Origin: Heliocidaris erythrogramma
Lineage: Eukaryota > Echinodermata > Echinoidea > Camarodonta > Echinometridae
Direction: 5' to 3'
Length of the DNA stretch: 64,000 bases
Assembly (NCBI GenBank): GCA_025617745.1
Contig: CM046868.1
Location: 21,753,608 to 21,817,607 of the forward strand
In this document: positions 11,801 to 26,800 of the stretch, piece by piece
How positions within the stretch are numbered: position 1 is the first letter of the stretch
Layout: each line of letters starts with the position of its first letter
The notes under the pieces: model-generated
The model's database searches: none
The model's input: only the letters and a program-made list of their open reading frames with translations
What the model was told of the DNA's origin: nothing
Position numbers and translations under genes: made by a program

Positions 11801-14800
11801 TACCACAACTTTCTTATTTTACATCCTATTTTGATGAAATTTTCAGTGTTATGCTTGTTGGATTTTTCTCTATTTATTCAAATCAACTTTTGTTAGGGTG
11901 GACTTGGCCTTTAATATAACAAAGACTTTAGTCACTTTAGTGTAGACAATGCTGTCTATAATCTGCATTGAGACATCAATCATTTTCTGTCAAATATGGC
12001 CTGTGGTTGGTTTTTTTTTTCTTCAGTAATTAGCGTACATTTAAGAAACCAATTTCATATTCTAGCTTTGTTTTTTCCTCCACCATCGAGGATATCTTTA
12101 ACCACTACCTTTGATTAATCAAAGCAGCTCCAACAAATGCATGTTCTCTTCATCTTCTCCCTCTCTTCCTGTCTCTTTCCCCTGACAATTTTCAGTTATC
12201 ATTGGTATGGTACTCATTTTTATTTCTCTGTTGAGACCAATTAGGCAAACGGAGCACTTATTTCCTTACTTTTCCTCTGCTTCTTTTAGTGGTGAATGAT
12301 GAAAAGAATATCCAATAACTTTTTGATGAATACAAAAAGATATTGTATAAAATATGTACCAATAGAATAGGGAAATGTATTTGCTGTAAATAAACTGCTT
12401 GTGATTAAAGAAATGTGTATTTGTAAGTTCAAAGAAATATTTGTTTTCTGAATATATATTTTCAAAGTGATCAGCTACTTGTACTTTCACTTCTCACTTT
12501 AATTAGATAAGATGTGTTCTTTGTAATTTACTTTGAACAGTTCAAATGTTTGAATACTCAATTAAAAATTGCAAATTTTGCAACAGGATATCTTTCTCAT
12601 ATTGTAGCATGAAAAAATGTATTTTTTAATGCCCAAAGGATTTCCAACAAAAATTACAAGAAATCAATGACTATATCCTGGAGGAACCATGAGCCCGCTT
12701 TTGTTGGTTGTCTTGAAGCAACGCTTCTTCCCTCACAGGAAGTAATTCACAGGAGAGCAGGGATCACAGTGAGGGCGATAAGCAATTATCTTATTAGCAG
12801 AAAGGAAATGCCAAATGTATGTGTGGAAGATCAGGTGCATCTGTAGTCTCAAGGCGTGTAGGCGTCTTGGGCTATACACGTAGGCGGAACAAGAACCAGG
12901 ATTGCGATGACCTCTGGCATGGTGCATGTATCCAGTGCTGTTGGCTCTTTAGGATATCAAATACTAATAGGCTTAGTCTTATACGTTGTTGATACGTTGT
13001 TGTATCATCAGTCACGAAGTGGAATCTGGACATGATGATACCTACCGTACTTCTGATAGTAATGCTTTACTTGATGCAGATAATGTAATAGATAAGTAAC
13101 GATATTAATGCTACCTACATGATGGATAAAGTTATAGACCGAAATGAAGAAAAAAAATTAAGATTGTAGACCTAATTGAAGTACGCCTATGTACATTGTA
13201 GGCCTTCTTGTTCTTAGCAGCAGAGAGAAAAAAAAAGATGCTGCCGAGTGCTGAGCACATTTTGCCCTTTAACTCTCTTTTAAAAAGCCTTCTTAAAAAA
13301 TGTATACAGAGCCACCATTATTTCTGTCAGTGGGTTACAATGGATATACAAAATGGATAAAATTTTTACTATTTCTATATATTTTCAATTAAATGTTTCA
13401 ATTTCATCGTCTCTATTTTTGAGAATAATCATATTTTTGTGTCATGCAATCATTAAAAAATATTGTAAATAGATTCCACCAGACTATATTAGGTAGATGC
13501 CTGATGTGATAAACTCTGGTTTTATTTGAAACTACCCTTTAACAGCCATGGGGGGGGGGGGGGGGGGGGGGAGGAACTTAAAACTACTGTATACATGTAT
13601 GAAACGCCCACATTTAGAATTCCCTGTTATGCCCTTTTTTGTTAATGAGAATCATAATTGTATTGTATTGGAAATTCATATACTGTAAACAATAGTGAGC
13701 TGCTACAATATGTAGATAGTGATAGTAATGAACTGGAAATTATCTATAGATAGTCTGGATGATGAATTGAAGCCCATTCTCAAGGACCACAATTGATGAA
13801 ATATCGCACATCATACTTAAAAAGGTGGGATGATGATGATGATGATGATGATGAGAAAGAGAGAGAATTATCGCACATCATACTTAAAAAGGTGGGATGA
13901 TGATGATGATGATGAGAAAGAGAGAGAAAGAGAGAGAGAGAGAGAAAAAGATAGAGAAAGATAGAGACAGACAGATAAAAGCTACTGAGAGAGTGAGAGA
14001 CAGATATGATGAGAGACAAGAGAGATAGAGAAGTAGGTTGGCAGACAGGGGGAGAAAAGAGAGAGAGGGGGGGGGGGGGGGGAGATATGTAGAGAGATAC
14101 AAGATGACAAGATGTCATGCACTGCAGTTCTTATTAGCACTGTTCAACACATTTTGTATACAATCTGAGGCATAACTCTTAACCCGAAATAGAAAGTATA
14201 ATTTGTATAATGTATAATTTCTTTCAGAGCTACAATTAGCATTAACACTATTAGTGATATTGCAAAGTAAAAACCACATTTTCACCAAATTTATGACCTT
14301 AAAATGACCAACACTTACATATGTTGTAGACCTTTAATCAAACCCAAATGAAAATAAGTGGTCACTAAGCCGATACATGATGCAGTGTACATGCGGGGCA
14401 CCATCCACGAATGACCGGTTTAACGGCAGGAGTGTCTACTTGCCAGCATGCACAAAATGACACCGTTAATCGGTCTGGTAGCAGTATGTACAACACGCTG
14501 TGCCTCCTAGGGCAATGTCAAGAACGTACACCGAGCTGTGACACTGTCCATTAACATTAGATGTGAGATTGGTCCATGGTGGAGTGTCGGAGCAAATGTT
14601 TTGGGTGAATGATCTTTTGATGGGGCTGGATGATTAATTAGCAGGCAGTTGTTTGGGAAGGTTAATGCAAGGTCTCGGTGTCATGTAATATTAAAACTTT
14701 CTTGGACAAAAATAATGTCTACTGATCCATGAAGGCCTTAGCAAACATGGCTGCAATCATTCTAACAGTTTTTAGGCAATGCAACACCTTATTGCATTTT

Positions 14801-17800
14801 CTATAGAAATTAATATTGTCATTTAAAAAAAATCAAGACATCAAGAAAATCAATATATTTACCCAGGCAAACGAAATTGAAACAACACTCTCTAATTTTA
14901 GATGGCAGTCATTACAGAGGTACCAAAGTCTTTCCCAGTACAGAACTGAAAGTGTACATGGCCTCTATTTAGGCCTTAATGAAGATTTGCCTTGACAAGT
15001 GCATAAAGGGTAAGATGCTATAATGGACAGAGGGAAATCAGGGAGGTAGTTTGAAGGCACCAAACCCTTGTCAGTGGAAATGCATAACAGCTTCTGAACT
15101 GCAAGACTATATGTACCATAGACCCTGTACTATACATGTAGCTGCTCCTGATGACACAACCAGTAGGAACCTGGGTCAGGCCTCTCCCAAGACACAATAA
15201 TTTCCAATAAAGTGTCAAATTAGGGTCTGTCCTTGCAGACTAACAGGGAGGGGTGTATCATAAGTTAGAAACTGAGTAGTTCTAGTTGTACATATAACAT
15301 AAAGGCTCTTTACACTTGCAAAATCTTGCTTAGTCCTGTACTAGAGGTGGGGCTAAACGAGGATTTAGCCCCACCGTTAGTATGGGAGTACGCTTAGCCT
15401 GCTTTCTGTTCACATTGCATTTTACCAAAGTGGGCTAACTCCAAGATAGTACGGGATTATTTTAGCCCTGGTGGGTCAGGCTTTTCTCAAGGTGGACTGA
15501 GCGCTCATGCTAGGGAGATAGTATGGAACTAAAAACTAGAAATGAGAACAGCAAAAAATAGTCCGGGGTCAAGGATAGTCCTGGGGTTAAGAATAGTACA
15601 GGGTTAAGAAATCAAGTGTAAAAAGCCTAATAGACTTTGATGCTGGAGTGAAAAAATATAATCATCATCCACAGTACTTTACAGTAATGCTATTCATGAA
15701 AAAGATATATTAATTTTGTACAACATCCTTTATCTTAATTATATATTTTTTATTTTACAGTCTGAATCTTCATTGATAAAGGTCAACTCAGACATTGTTT
15801 GTTGAGGCAGTGTTTTGATTTGTCTTATAAGACACACATAATCTTTGAATCAAAGAAGTTTGGGGCATAATGTACTGTCTGTGTCACAGGAGGGGTTAAA
15901 TTTGGAAAATGGAAATGTGCTTAAGTATATATTCTCTCATTATTCAGGGAAATGTAACTTAGTTACATTTCCCTGCTCTATCTGTGTTTCTCAAGGGAGA
16001 TAATTTTTATACATTAGAATCGGTAGATTATCACTTTGTGCCACATGTCACTTAATGAAGCGTTATCAAAGTTTAATTTGTCGGACATGATGGATCATCA
16101 TACACGTGGTGAAATCATCACAGATTCGGGCCAAAAAATGGGAATTAATAGACCATGTGTTTACGAGAACAAAGGGGCCCTCTCTTCTTCTGCTTCCAGA
16201 TTTGGACAGTTTTTCCCCCCCAGATTTAGGAAGCACCCTATCCAGATGGTGTCTGTTGAGGCCTACAAGGAGATAATATGATGCATGTATGCCTCATAGT
16301 ATACTGTACCATCATAAACATGCCTCAGGATGTTGTGAATCAATCAATATGGATTACACGTTTGTTTACTGGTACATGTAATTTATAGTGCAAACTTGTA
16401 TACTTTACTTTGCAAGCTTATTTTGTACTGGTACATGTATTTTATGTTAAGATTAATGTGTTTTAAATTATTACTCGTAAATTCTTTCTTGAAAGAACAG
16501 AATTAACTTAAAGAGAAGGTGGAGTTCTGGGACAGGTGAAAAATAAAATTATGAGCTTTCTCATTCTTTTTATGTCAGTTTGGTAGAATATCGTAGAAGA
16601 TATGTCTCCTGAAAGGGATTGCGCTTTAAATGCCTTCATATTCGACACTCGACACGCGACAAGAAACAGCTGAAATTAAATGTGTGCCCTAAACTTTCAT
16701 GCTACATGTGTATGTGCTGTAGTCCCATTTTACCTATTTCTGTTTGCAGTTCATATGACTCGCAGCAAGATCGAGTCATTTTCTTTTTATTTTGGGAATT
16801 TTAAAATCTTTACAGCATATGCTAATATTTATGTAGTAATCAACCTTTCCCAACTGCTTCCACTTTGTTTCACAGTGTCATTGCATGACCAGAACTCAAC
16901 TTATCTTAAGATTAGAATATGAAAGGCAAGTCTTAACGTACTAAGAAGAGGCTCAATTATCTCCTAATATGGATTATCATAATTCTGTATTATGTTCTTA
17001 TCCTTTAGGTGGTTAATGCCCAAGAACCTTTTTCGCTTCATGTATTTCCAGTCTTTGATGCATGTGTTGGCTACCTCTAGGGAAAAGTGAAAATCAGTAT
17101 GTTTAGCAAGTATTTGGTCTATTGATAGTTTCCTGGATATATGTTTTCATGAATCACTTTCCATCAGCAAAACAAAATTGCACCACACCTTTATAAAATG
17201 AAATTCTTTATGAGCATTAGTATTTCATGTACGCAAATATGACTGCTTGATTGGAATCTTGGAGCATTGCCAGTATCTAGGTATTTCTAATTAGGTTGTA
17301 AAATATTGTTTATTATGCGTCTCTTCTCATCCTTTATCTGTAATTCACGGACATTCACTGATTGACACTCATGATGAATGATGATGCTTTATCCGTACTT
17401 ATGACTGCCTGGCCAGTGCCAGAAAATCATGAAATGTCTCCCTGTCCAGTTTTTGACAGAAAAATATTTGTCATGCCATTTTTTGGCAAAATTAATGTCT
17501 GATATTGTCATTATGTTTGGGGATGACAGCCCTATATGTTACAGCAGTCAGCATCCCTTCATGTATTTTCTAACATTCTTATTTTATACACTTTTAACAT
17601 GTTTTAAACATGTTTAGAGCCAGAAGGGCTTTAGCTAATATACTTTCACACCTGGGATAATGCCTTTCTGGCTCTCAGCAGATGATTTATTTGTTTATTC
17701 TTCTGTTAAGGTTACTTTGATTCTTTGATTCTAAATTTCCTTTTCATTGTATTACAACTTGAGACTACATTTGTGATCAATATGTTGCATTTAACAATGA

Positions 17801-20800
17801 CGGATGGATGCTTGCTTAAGCTTTGGGTATCTTACCATATAATATTTGTAAGCAACACTTTCGGATGCAATTTTTTCCTCATCTCTCAAAAAAGAAAAAA
17901 AAAAGTTCAAAGTGTCGCCACGTGAAATCGCTTAATGGACCCAAAGTGACACATTGACATTGGCATGAGTCAGATGCAGGGATGGCTCTATTCATCACAA
18001 CACAGTAATGAGTTAAGCAGGAACCGCGTATTGCCAATTTAGGTCTTTCTACTAATTCTACCTGCAGTGTCTCATTTAGTTACAGTGAGTCACTTAATTC
18101 TATGTATTACGTTAATGTGACTATCAGATTTCTTCACCACTAATCATTTGCATTCTAAGGAGCTTTTTAAGTAAGTCAATTTGCAGGAGTTCACTTCAGA
18201 GTCTTAAAGTTAAAGGAACATTGGACAAGAAGTTTAGGAAAATGTGTATTGGCAATTGGTCACTGTAAGACAGTATCTCGGAACAAGCTGTTCACTGTGA
18301 CTTATCATTCTCATGTCATATGGGAACTGTATACCTCAATAGTTCCTTCACAGAGGAGTTATTTTAAATTTTATACTACATTTTATATTTGTAAGATATG
18401 TACTTTGTTAACACCCCTTTCCCTTATCATACTGGTCACTCTTTCTCTCTTGTGAAAAGGTCGTTTAACATTCCAAGTATCGTTTTTGTGGGTCATGCAT
18501 CTTAAAGACAAATTGTATCATTGAGGGGAGAGTCACAGGTCTGAGTTGTATTTAGTTTATCAGGGTGAGTAATGGTGAGTTAGAATGGTTTGTTAGGGGT
18601 GGAAATTATACACTGAAAGAGAGGTGTCAACCTCTAAAAGAGAAAGAATAACAGATAGATAAAATCATAAAGGACGAAAATTTGCTTCTGTAAACATTTT
18701 GCTTCGAAATGTGTTTTTATGACCTAACTTGAAATGAAAAATGAGGTACTGATTTCTTGCACTGTCATGTCTGCTTGTAAGTATTTTCAAAATAACATTA
18801 ATCATTCTTGATTTCTCCTCAAGTTAATCATATTTCATAGAGAGAACTTCTGTGAATTGAGGAGATAAACACAACTGAAATATATCATTAACTTTATAAA
18901 CAATGTATTTCATGATTTGTCTGCACTTTGTCAGTTTACAATGCAGTACATTATGATTTTCCTGCACTTTTCACTTCTAAATGCAATAAATAATCCTTGC
19001 ATCACTAGCGTTTCTTTTTTAATATGAATTCCATGCAATGTTCTGAAGTGTCACCAATGAAATATTTCAGAACTACAATTGAAATTTCTTGGGAAGGCTT
19101 TAATTGGTTTCCCCGAAAAAGTCCTTAACATTAGGTTACTAAATTTTTGCATTGAATTATTTAACTATTTGTCCAATAAAAAAGAATGAAATAAGCATGA
19201 AGTATGAATAGGGACTCCTTTTCGGGAACAGAAATCGAGTTAGTTCTGTTATGTAGTTCATACAATGTAGTCAGTGCAATGTCTGTGTAGGCCTATTCGC
19301 AAACATCTCAAAAATGCTACATGTATAACTGCTTTTTCAGGGCAGCCAATATTTCTATTATGCACGGGTTATAAACTTATACTGTATACTGGGCAAGATA
19401 CATGTAAATAATTGCACGACTGAATACATGTGTAAGTTTATTTTCTCTTGAAATTCCAATTGAAACTTGCCAGAGAAATACATGCACAATTGTACGTGAT
19501 GATGTGATTAATCATGTGACTCATCATGTGACTTATTGAATAGTAACATGCCTTGTGTCTCTATAAACAATGATGGTACAGATCATCTGGGTCCTCACAA
19601 ATAAATCCAGCCATAAATAGTATTTAATCATTTATCTAGGATGTACAAAGGCTTTTAGCACTCTCGATTCAGTAATGGGGTCGAAGGAGAGCCACACTTA
19701 TTTTACCATCCACCATGTTCATCTGTTTATTTTCAAATGTGACTCCCTTCTTCCGGAAGGACATGACATGACAGAGTGGTAGCCTATATCTTCTCATACC
19801 ATCATGACATGTGTTTGTCTGTTGTTTGGATAAGCAGTTATGGGTTCTGCTGCTGGAGAATGTCATCGCAGTCTTATGAAGAGGATTATGGGTAATCCTT
19901 TGGGCCCTTTTTTTCATAATCATTTCCAGGATGAGTTGTACTTTCATTTTTACTCGTGTCTCAATCAATGAATTTATTTTAGACAAATTAATGGTATGAA
20001 CTACATTTGCATGAAGTCCTGCATGGCTCTGTTTGTAGATAGAAATTAAATTAAATGTGTTATCTATATATTGAAAGCTATAGATTCATGATATCACATC
20101 GAGTGACTTTCATTTTGGTTTTTTAAATGTCTAAAAAGATGATTTCCTATACATTTCTGCAGAAATATATTTGTTCAAAATTTAGGACTTGCCTATTATT
20201 TAATAGTCCTAATCCCAAATCGCACTGTTTTTGATAAAAAAAAATTGTGGGAAAGGGGGGGGGGGGGCTCTATGCTTGCATGAATTCAAAGGTTGCTTTC
20301 ATTGTTATTTATTTATGATTCAAAAGTATGATTAATTTTGTCACATCAGCTAGAGGTAAAATTACCATTACAGACTAAATATGATAATGCAAAAACATAA
20401 AACATCAAGCCAATGATTGAGTAACTTCTGTTTGAGTATTGAAGATTTATTACCAAAATAAAATGCCAAGCAGTGCTAGCTGTATTTACCCCCAAAACAT
20501 GAAAATAAACAACTTCAAATATAAATATATATAATAATAATATATATATATTTATAATTCATCATCTTTTCAAAGTTAACCAAGAATGACTGTCAGATCG
20601 ACAAATTCAAATAAAAGACGTAATTAATTTCTCTGCAGGTTGCTTCACAAGTGTGTCTGCCTCATTGCATCTTATCCTTATTTATTTGTATTCATTGGCC
20701 TTTTGTGCATTGTTATTCATTTGATTGATGTACGCTATATTTGTTTTCATTTCTGAGCCTTTTTCATAAACTGTTTATTTGATTTATACCTTTGATTGAT

Positions 20801-23800
20801 GTATTCTTGCTGTAAACAAGTTTTGTTTGGATACTCTAGTTTGTCAATAATCATAAAATGCCTCTTCAAGGATGCCTCAATTTGCTTCACTTCTGTGTAT
20901 TGTAATAATAAAAATCGCTATTATTACTTAGCTGTAATGACTGGAATACTAAGAAATGTGAAAGGTAGAAAAAGATGATTTTATTCTGTATTAAATAGGC
21001 TCGGTTAATCATAGGATCAGAGGAATAGATACATTTAGAACTTTTTTCATCATAACATACCCTCATTTCTAGCTCTTCTTTTTTTCACTGCCCTCATACT
21101 CTTCAATTAAAATCAACCAGAAAACAGAAAGGCTGTATTTGTTTTAAGATGTCCCCTGAAGTTATTTATTAGTTGCATGCTTGATTCGATCACAGGAAAA
21201 CCCTGGAAATCCCAGTCTTTTACACTATTTTTTATCCAAATAATTCTGCCCTGATTCAGGTTTCCTGGGAGCGGGTTTAAAAGGTCATAAGGACTATAAA
21301 AGAATCTCATTTCTGATTTCTTTCTTATGTGGATTTGTAACATTCATTCAAACCCCTTCTAGAATATCTTAATATCTTTGAATTTTATGGCACCTTATGA
21401 ATCTTATGAACCCGAAATTGAATTGAATAAAATGAACTGAACTGAAAGTGGTATACTTTCACGTTTAGAATTTGCCTAGTAGTATTATTAGATAGATATA
21501 TTATTTTCCTTGCTGGATTTTAAAGAACAGTTTTTCAAACCAATATCATACTGGCCCCTGTATGGAGATAAAAAGTTTTAGATTCAAGTATACAGCGCAT
21601 ACCTGTATATTAAATAGCAAAAACCTGTTATATTGTCTGATCACCTTCATAATTAGAAAGACCAGTCATTCATATACCCTGGAAACCAAAATGATTATTA
21701 TTATAGGCCTTTTGTTTTGTTACTCAGTTCAAGCATTTTTATATAATGCACATTATATACACTGTACAATCATTATTTTTTTGTGATAGAAGGTCATACA
21801 TGTATTTTTCACTGAGAAAGAATTGTGAAAATAAGCAAAGTACATGTAGGTCAGGTCATATATAGTGCCTAATATATAGCCCTTTACATGTAGCCCAGAT
21901 CAAATTATAATTATCAAATTGGAAACCTTTTATCCCATAAAATATGATAACAATCGATAGCCTACTTTTGTTGCATACACTCCATGTGAATGCATTCTAA
22001 AGTGATGAGTTGGTTCTCTCAAGGACTCACAGTCATTGTTTTCTGTTAACTATTACTCCATAATTTGCAGTTAACGTGCCAATGTGGTGTGGTGAGCCTT
22101 GTCTATCTGATATTGATTTTTAGCTCACTGTTCATCACTTTTATGGTGATTCAAGGTTGTTTCCACAGACAGGGAGAACAGCCTCTTGAACAAAGCCTCT
22201 TCAGAAAAGTGTAAAAATTATAAAAAGAATGATTTAATAAGAGCTGATAGATTCTGACCAAAGTTGCTTTCTGTAGTGAGGGTTAGTAAAGGGGTGATAA
22301 CAATCCTTTCAGTATTATAGGTACAGGTTATGGGTAGATTGGTTTTAAATTTGTTACATAGTATGGGGTGTAAGAATTTGAGGAAACAGTGGGATATTCA
22401 CTATAGTTTGAAAGGAATATTGATATTTAATGATTTGTAGTTTTGGATTAATCTGATATAACTTCAAGTTCAGTATGACAAAGGGACTAATTGTTACATG
22501 TAGTTTTGTTTTCTCAGAAACTGGAAGGAATTTAATTTGGAGTTTGTGAAATTATACCGCAAAGCTGGTAATAGAAATTTGTGGATTAGTGTCTACCTTG
22601 CTGAACCTGACCAGGGACCTGTAACATAAAAGATGCAATCAACCTTGCGATTGAAATGGCAAACCATGTACTGAAGAGTTACAATTGATCGTAAGATTGA
22701 TTGTATCTCTTTATGTTACAGGCCCCAGCACCCATGATCCCATGTCAAAATTAACTTCAAATTTACAGAGCCTGATTCAGCTACCAGACTCATGTAAAAT
22801 GCTAATAATTATCCTGTCTTTCAAATGGGCAATTTGATGTGATCAAGGTTCAAAATTACTGATTCAGGCTTTGCAAAGTCATTTTCTTTACAGGATGAAA
22901 GAATTATTCCTCGTGGATGGATTCTTTTGAAGAATACTGTGATTATAGTGGATAATGACAGAAAGTGCTATCAATCAGCAGACCAAGGTGTCCTTAAAAG
23001 GTTATAGTTATTCTGCGATCCAATTAGATGATAACCAGTTACTCTAACCAAATGCTAATTAACTCCAAGGACATGTTCTTCTGATTAAACTGATGTTGTT
23101 CACCCATATTACCAGTGACTATGTGCCTGTCTTTTGAACATGATGTAGCATTGCATGCCAAAGGATTACGTGTTGTGACGCACATTTAGAGGGATGCCAT
23201 TCAGAGTAATGAACAGTGTAGAGGACATGATGTCCTGTGCTTAGAGTCACAATAGCTGTATTGGAATGAGTTAACGCCCTTTTGGCTCTCTGCAGAATAT
23301 TGATGACTTTCAGGACACATCATGCCCATTGACGAATAAAAGATTGGAACAGAAACTTGGTTCGCCCTGAACGTGAATGTTGAGTCCGTGTCTTCCGAAG
23401 CCTTTGTGGTGTAAAACATACCAGACTAATTAAGGAAGGGTCTCGAGGTACAAATTCATTGATGAAATAAGAGAGGCCAAGTTGGATAGTCACTCTTCAG
23501 AATGTCTATGTTACCATCGTAACAGACTTTCAAGTACAGTCATAGAAGATAACAGGCCTACTTGCGCAAATAACATTTCAAAGTTTCCTATATTAGCAAA
23601 TTGTAATTTTATTGATAACTGTACATATTTTCTCTCAATCTCTTGGCTATATGAAAATTAAGCTGCCTAGATTACAGGCCTGTCAAATAAATATCAAATT
23701 TAATTAATTCTTTGCCATTTGCAAATGTCACAATCATCTCTTTGAAGACCTGTGAAAATATACCCAAGAGCCCAGTTATGTGTCAGCAATAAATCCTTAT

Positions 23801-26800
23801 TTATATTTCTTTGCAATTTAGAAATGTTTGTATTCATGAAGATGTTTCTCCATGCATTTGTGATCAAAGTCTGCTGGCCGGAGTTTGCTGATCTCAGAAA
23901 AGCCCTTGGCCATTGTTTATATTTTGAAGGATACATCAGATTGCCAAGTGTCAGCCTTCGTTAGACGGACATACAAACATGAGATTACATCTGTTTCTTC
24001 TGTAATTGAATCCCACAAGAAGCTTCTGTGTGTAATGTCAGGCACTTTGATTGGAGAATTTATATGACATCTAAATATTTAGACAATAGATAATTGTGTT
24101 ATCTCACTGCCAGTTGTAAATGAAGTCTTGGATGAACTTTCTGTATTGAAAATAATCAAGTTGTTGAGTTGCGGAGTTGTTTGGCCAGAAAATATATTAC
24201 AAATTTAGAAAATCTTGGCTGAAATTATTTACTGCACTAAATACACTATACAAGTAAAATGAGAATTTTTGAAATAGAAATTTGATTTAATATTTTAAGA
24301 GTTCATAATCAAATATAAGATGTTTCCCAGGGACTGTTGTTTTTAGCGATTGTGTAGCTTGCAAATAACAGAGATGATGGACAAGCACACACTGAACATT
24401 TTAGCCTTCCCATAACCGTGCCTCTCTTCAGTTAAGGCAAAGTGCTTTCCCTTATTGCTATAATTTTCTACCATTACCAAAATAACGAAAATCTTGAATC
24501 CCTTTGGTACGTAAGGTGTGGTTTTCATTAAACCTTCAAATAATTATGCTCATGAAAGAATGCCATTAGGTCTACTCTTGAAATATTATTAAATGTGCTT
24601 ATACCTTCATACATAAAGATATAACCTTGGTGTTGAAATTGTGAATTATTTTTTCACACATCATTAACAAAAATTCATAAAATTGTTTCTTCAAGTTCAA
24701 GTTTATGGGGATTTATTCATAAATGACAATGAAAATATGTTATTTAAGATTCTTGGGAGTAGAAGAGTCTGAATTTGTTGCTCAAAATAAAATGAAAGGA
24801 AAGTGACTAGTTGAAACCCTGTGATGAGAAAGAAATGGTTTTGGCTGCATATGGTTGGTTTTTGGTCAGTTACTCATATTTTCACATTTTCACGAATTTC
24901 ACTCCTATTGGATTTAACACAAATAGAATAGGATCCAATGAGCTCCAACGTACTGTAAAACCAACAATTTTCACATGCATGGCATTTTCACGAATTCGAC
25001 GAGGTACTCGTGATTCGTTAAAGTTTTATGCCACACGCAATAATTGAATCATAACCTACACTACATTTGTACATGGGCATATTGCATTTAGCAGAAGATT
25101 CTTGCCTTGGAAATGGTCATTAGTAAAAATTTGTAAAATTTTCAAGTATCAAAAACTTTCTGGTTTTCCAGTAGATTAGTCAAAAATCAGGCCTTCATTT
25201 CGGTCATTTGTTCCTTGGACAGCACAAACTCGGTTTCCTCTGTTATCATTGGACCATGTTGGTCAGGGAGGTCTGTCCAAACATTTGACAGGAAACATGC
25301 AAAGGAACGATATGTGTTTGACCTCTTGTGTATTTACCCAGGAAATTTGAATTGTTTTTCAGTTGATTTGTTGATGTTTTTTGTTTGATGTTGTCTTTCT
25401 ATCTTTGTTAAGGGCTAGAAGGTGGAACTCATAGGGATTCATCTACAAATCAACCCCTTTTCCCCCAAATCACATTTGGAGCATGACTCAAATATAAGAT
25501 AAATCATTGATTATACCAGAGTTGCATGGGGCTCATCGTAAGATAACAGCCATGCTAGAAATCTGATTTCTTTAGGCAGGTGTCCAGACACCAAATTATT
25601 TCAAGGGGGAGGGGGTAGATGTTTTGATTATATCTTTTTGAAAGATTTTGAATAGAGATACACACATGTAGGTATGATTCATATCTAAAACCGACTCTAG
25701 ACTCTGGTAGATATTACTGACAGCAGTTTACTTCTGTCTAACCTGCTTTAGCGACCACCTGTAAAGAAAGACCACACATCTATAGTTTTAGTTTCGTTTG
25801 AAACATTGTTTCTTGGTGAAACATGTTACAGGAAACTCCTGTATAAAGACCACCTGCTTACAAAAACCACTTTTTGTGTCTCCCTTGAGTGATGCTACAG
25901 GTTTGACTGTATTTCATTTTTTCCATTTAAAGCCTGTGGACAGTTTTGGTAGCAAAAAGGAAATTGGAAAGAAACGTGTTTAGTATAGCCTCATGTTGTT
26001 CTCCTTGTATCAAAAGAGGTTTTTATGAAATCCTGTGGTATTCCATCAGTGACTTCTGGTGAATTTTAGTGTACATATCTGTAAGGAATGCAAGCAATAA
26101 TAAGTAACAATAATAGTCAGCAAAGTCATGAATATAAACTCATAACAAAAAATGAATAAAAACATATTTAAATCAAAGTACATGTATTTGGTTTCCTCAT
26201 AATGAATGTTTGTTTTGAGGGAGTACCGAAACTAAATATTGCCTTTAAAGTGATCAAAGTCATTTTGGCACACTAATGGGATTTTTTACATTTTTTTGTA
26301 TGTTTAAGAACAAGATAAGAAGTGGTTATAAGAAAATCTGGCTGTGACATTACATACCCTCTGAGTAGTTGTACAGCACTTGCATGTATGTAGGTCCATG
26401 GTCTTTTGGGGTGAAGGTGAATACATTTCCTGCTATTCTTCCTGTTGCTAACTGTTTTTGGTCCTGGTGAGGTGATGTCCTGAACCAAATTCCAGCAGGG
26501 TTATGCAATGAATCAACATTCATAATGTAATGATCTACTTTTGAGGACTGTGATCTAAAAATTCATCTCTATAGGCTATATTTCATACAGTATTAATCTA
26601 TGTTCTATCAAATATATTTGTCATCTAAACTTTATCATACAAAGTTTATTAGAATTCCAAATTGTAATATGAAATGAGCTGGGATTTTGTAATGGGATTC
26701 CCAGTCATTAAAAATCGGGATGCATTTAGAACGATCAAAAATGTGCAGAGAGAAACTTAATAGAAACTTGGTAGCCATAAAATATTGTGAAGTTTAGAGA

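Noticed and set aside
13780-14118. Serine/leucine-rich minus-strand ORFs
   Set aside because: They are low-complexity translations of (GAT)n, (GA)n and G runs.
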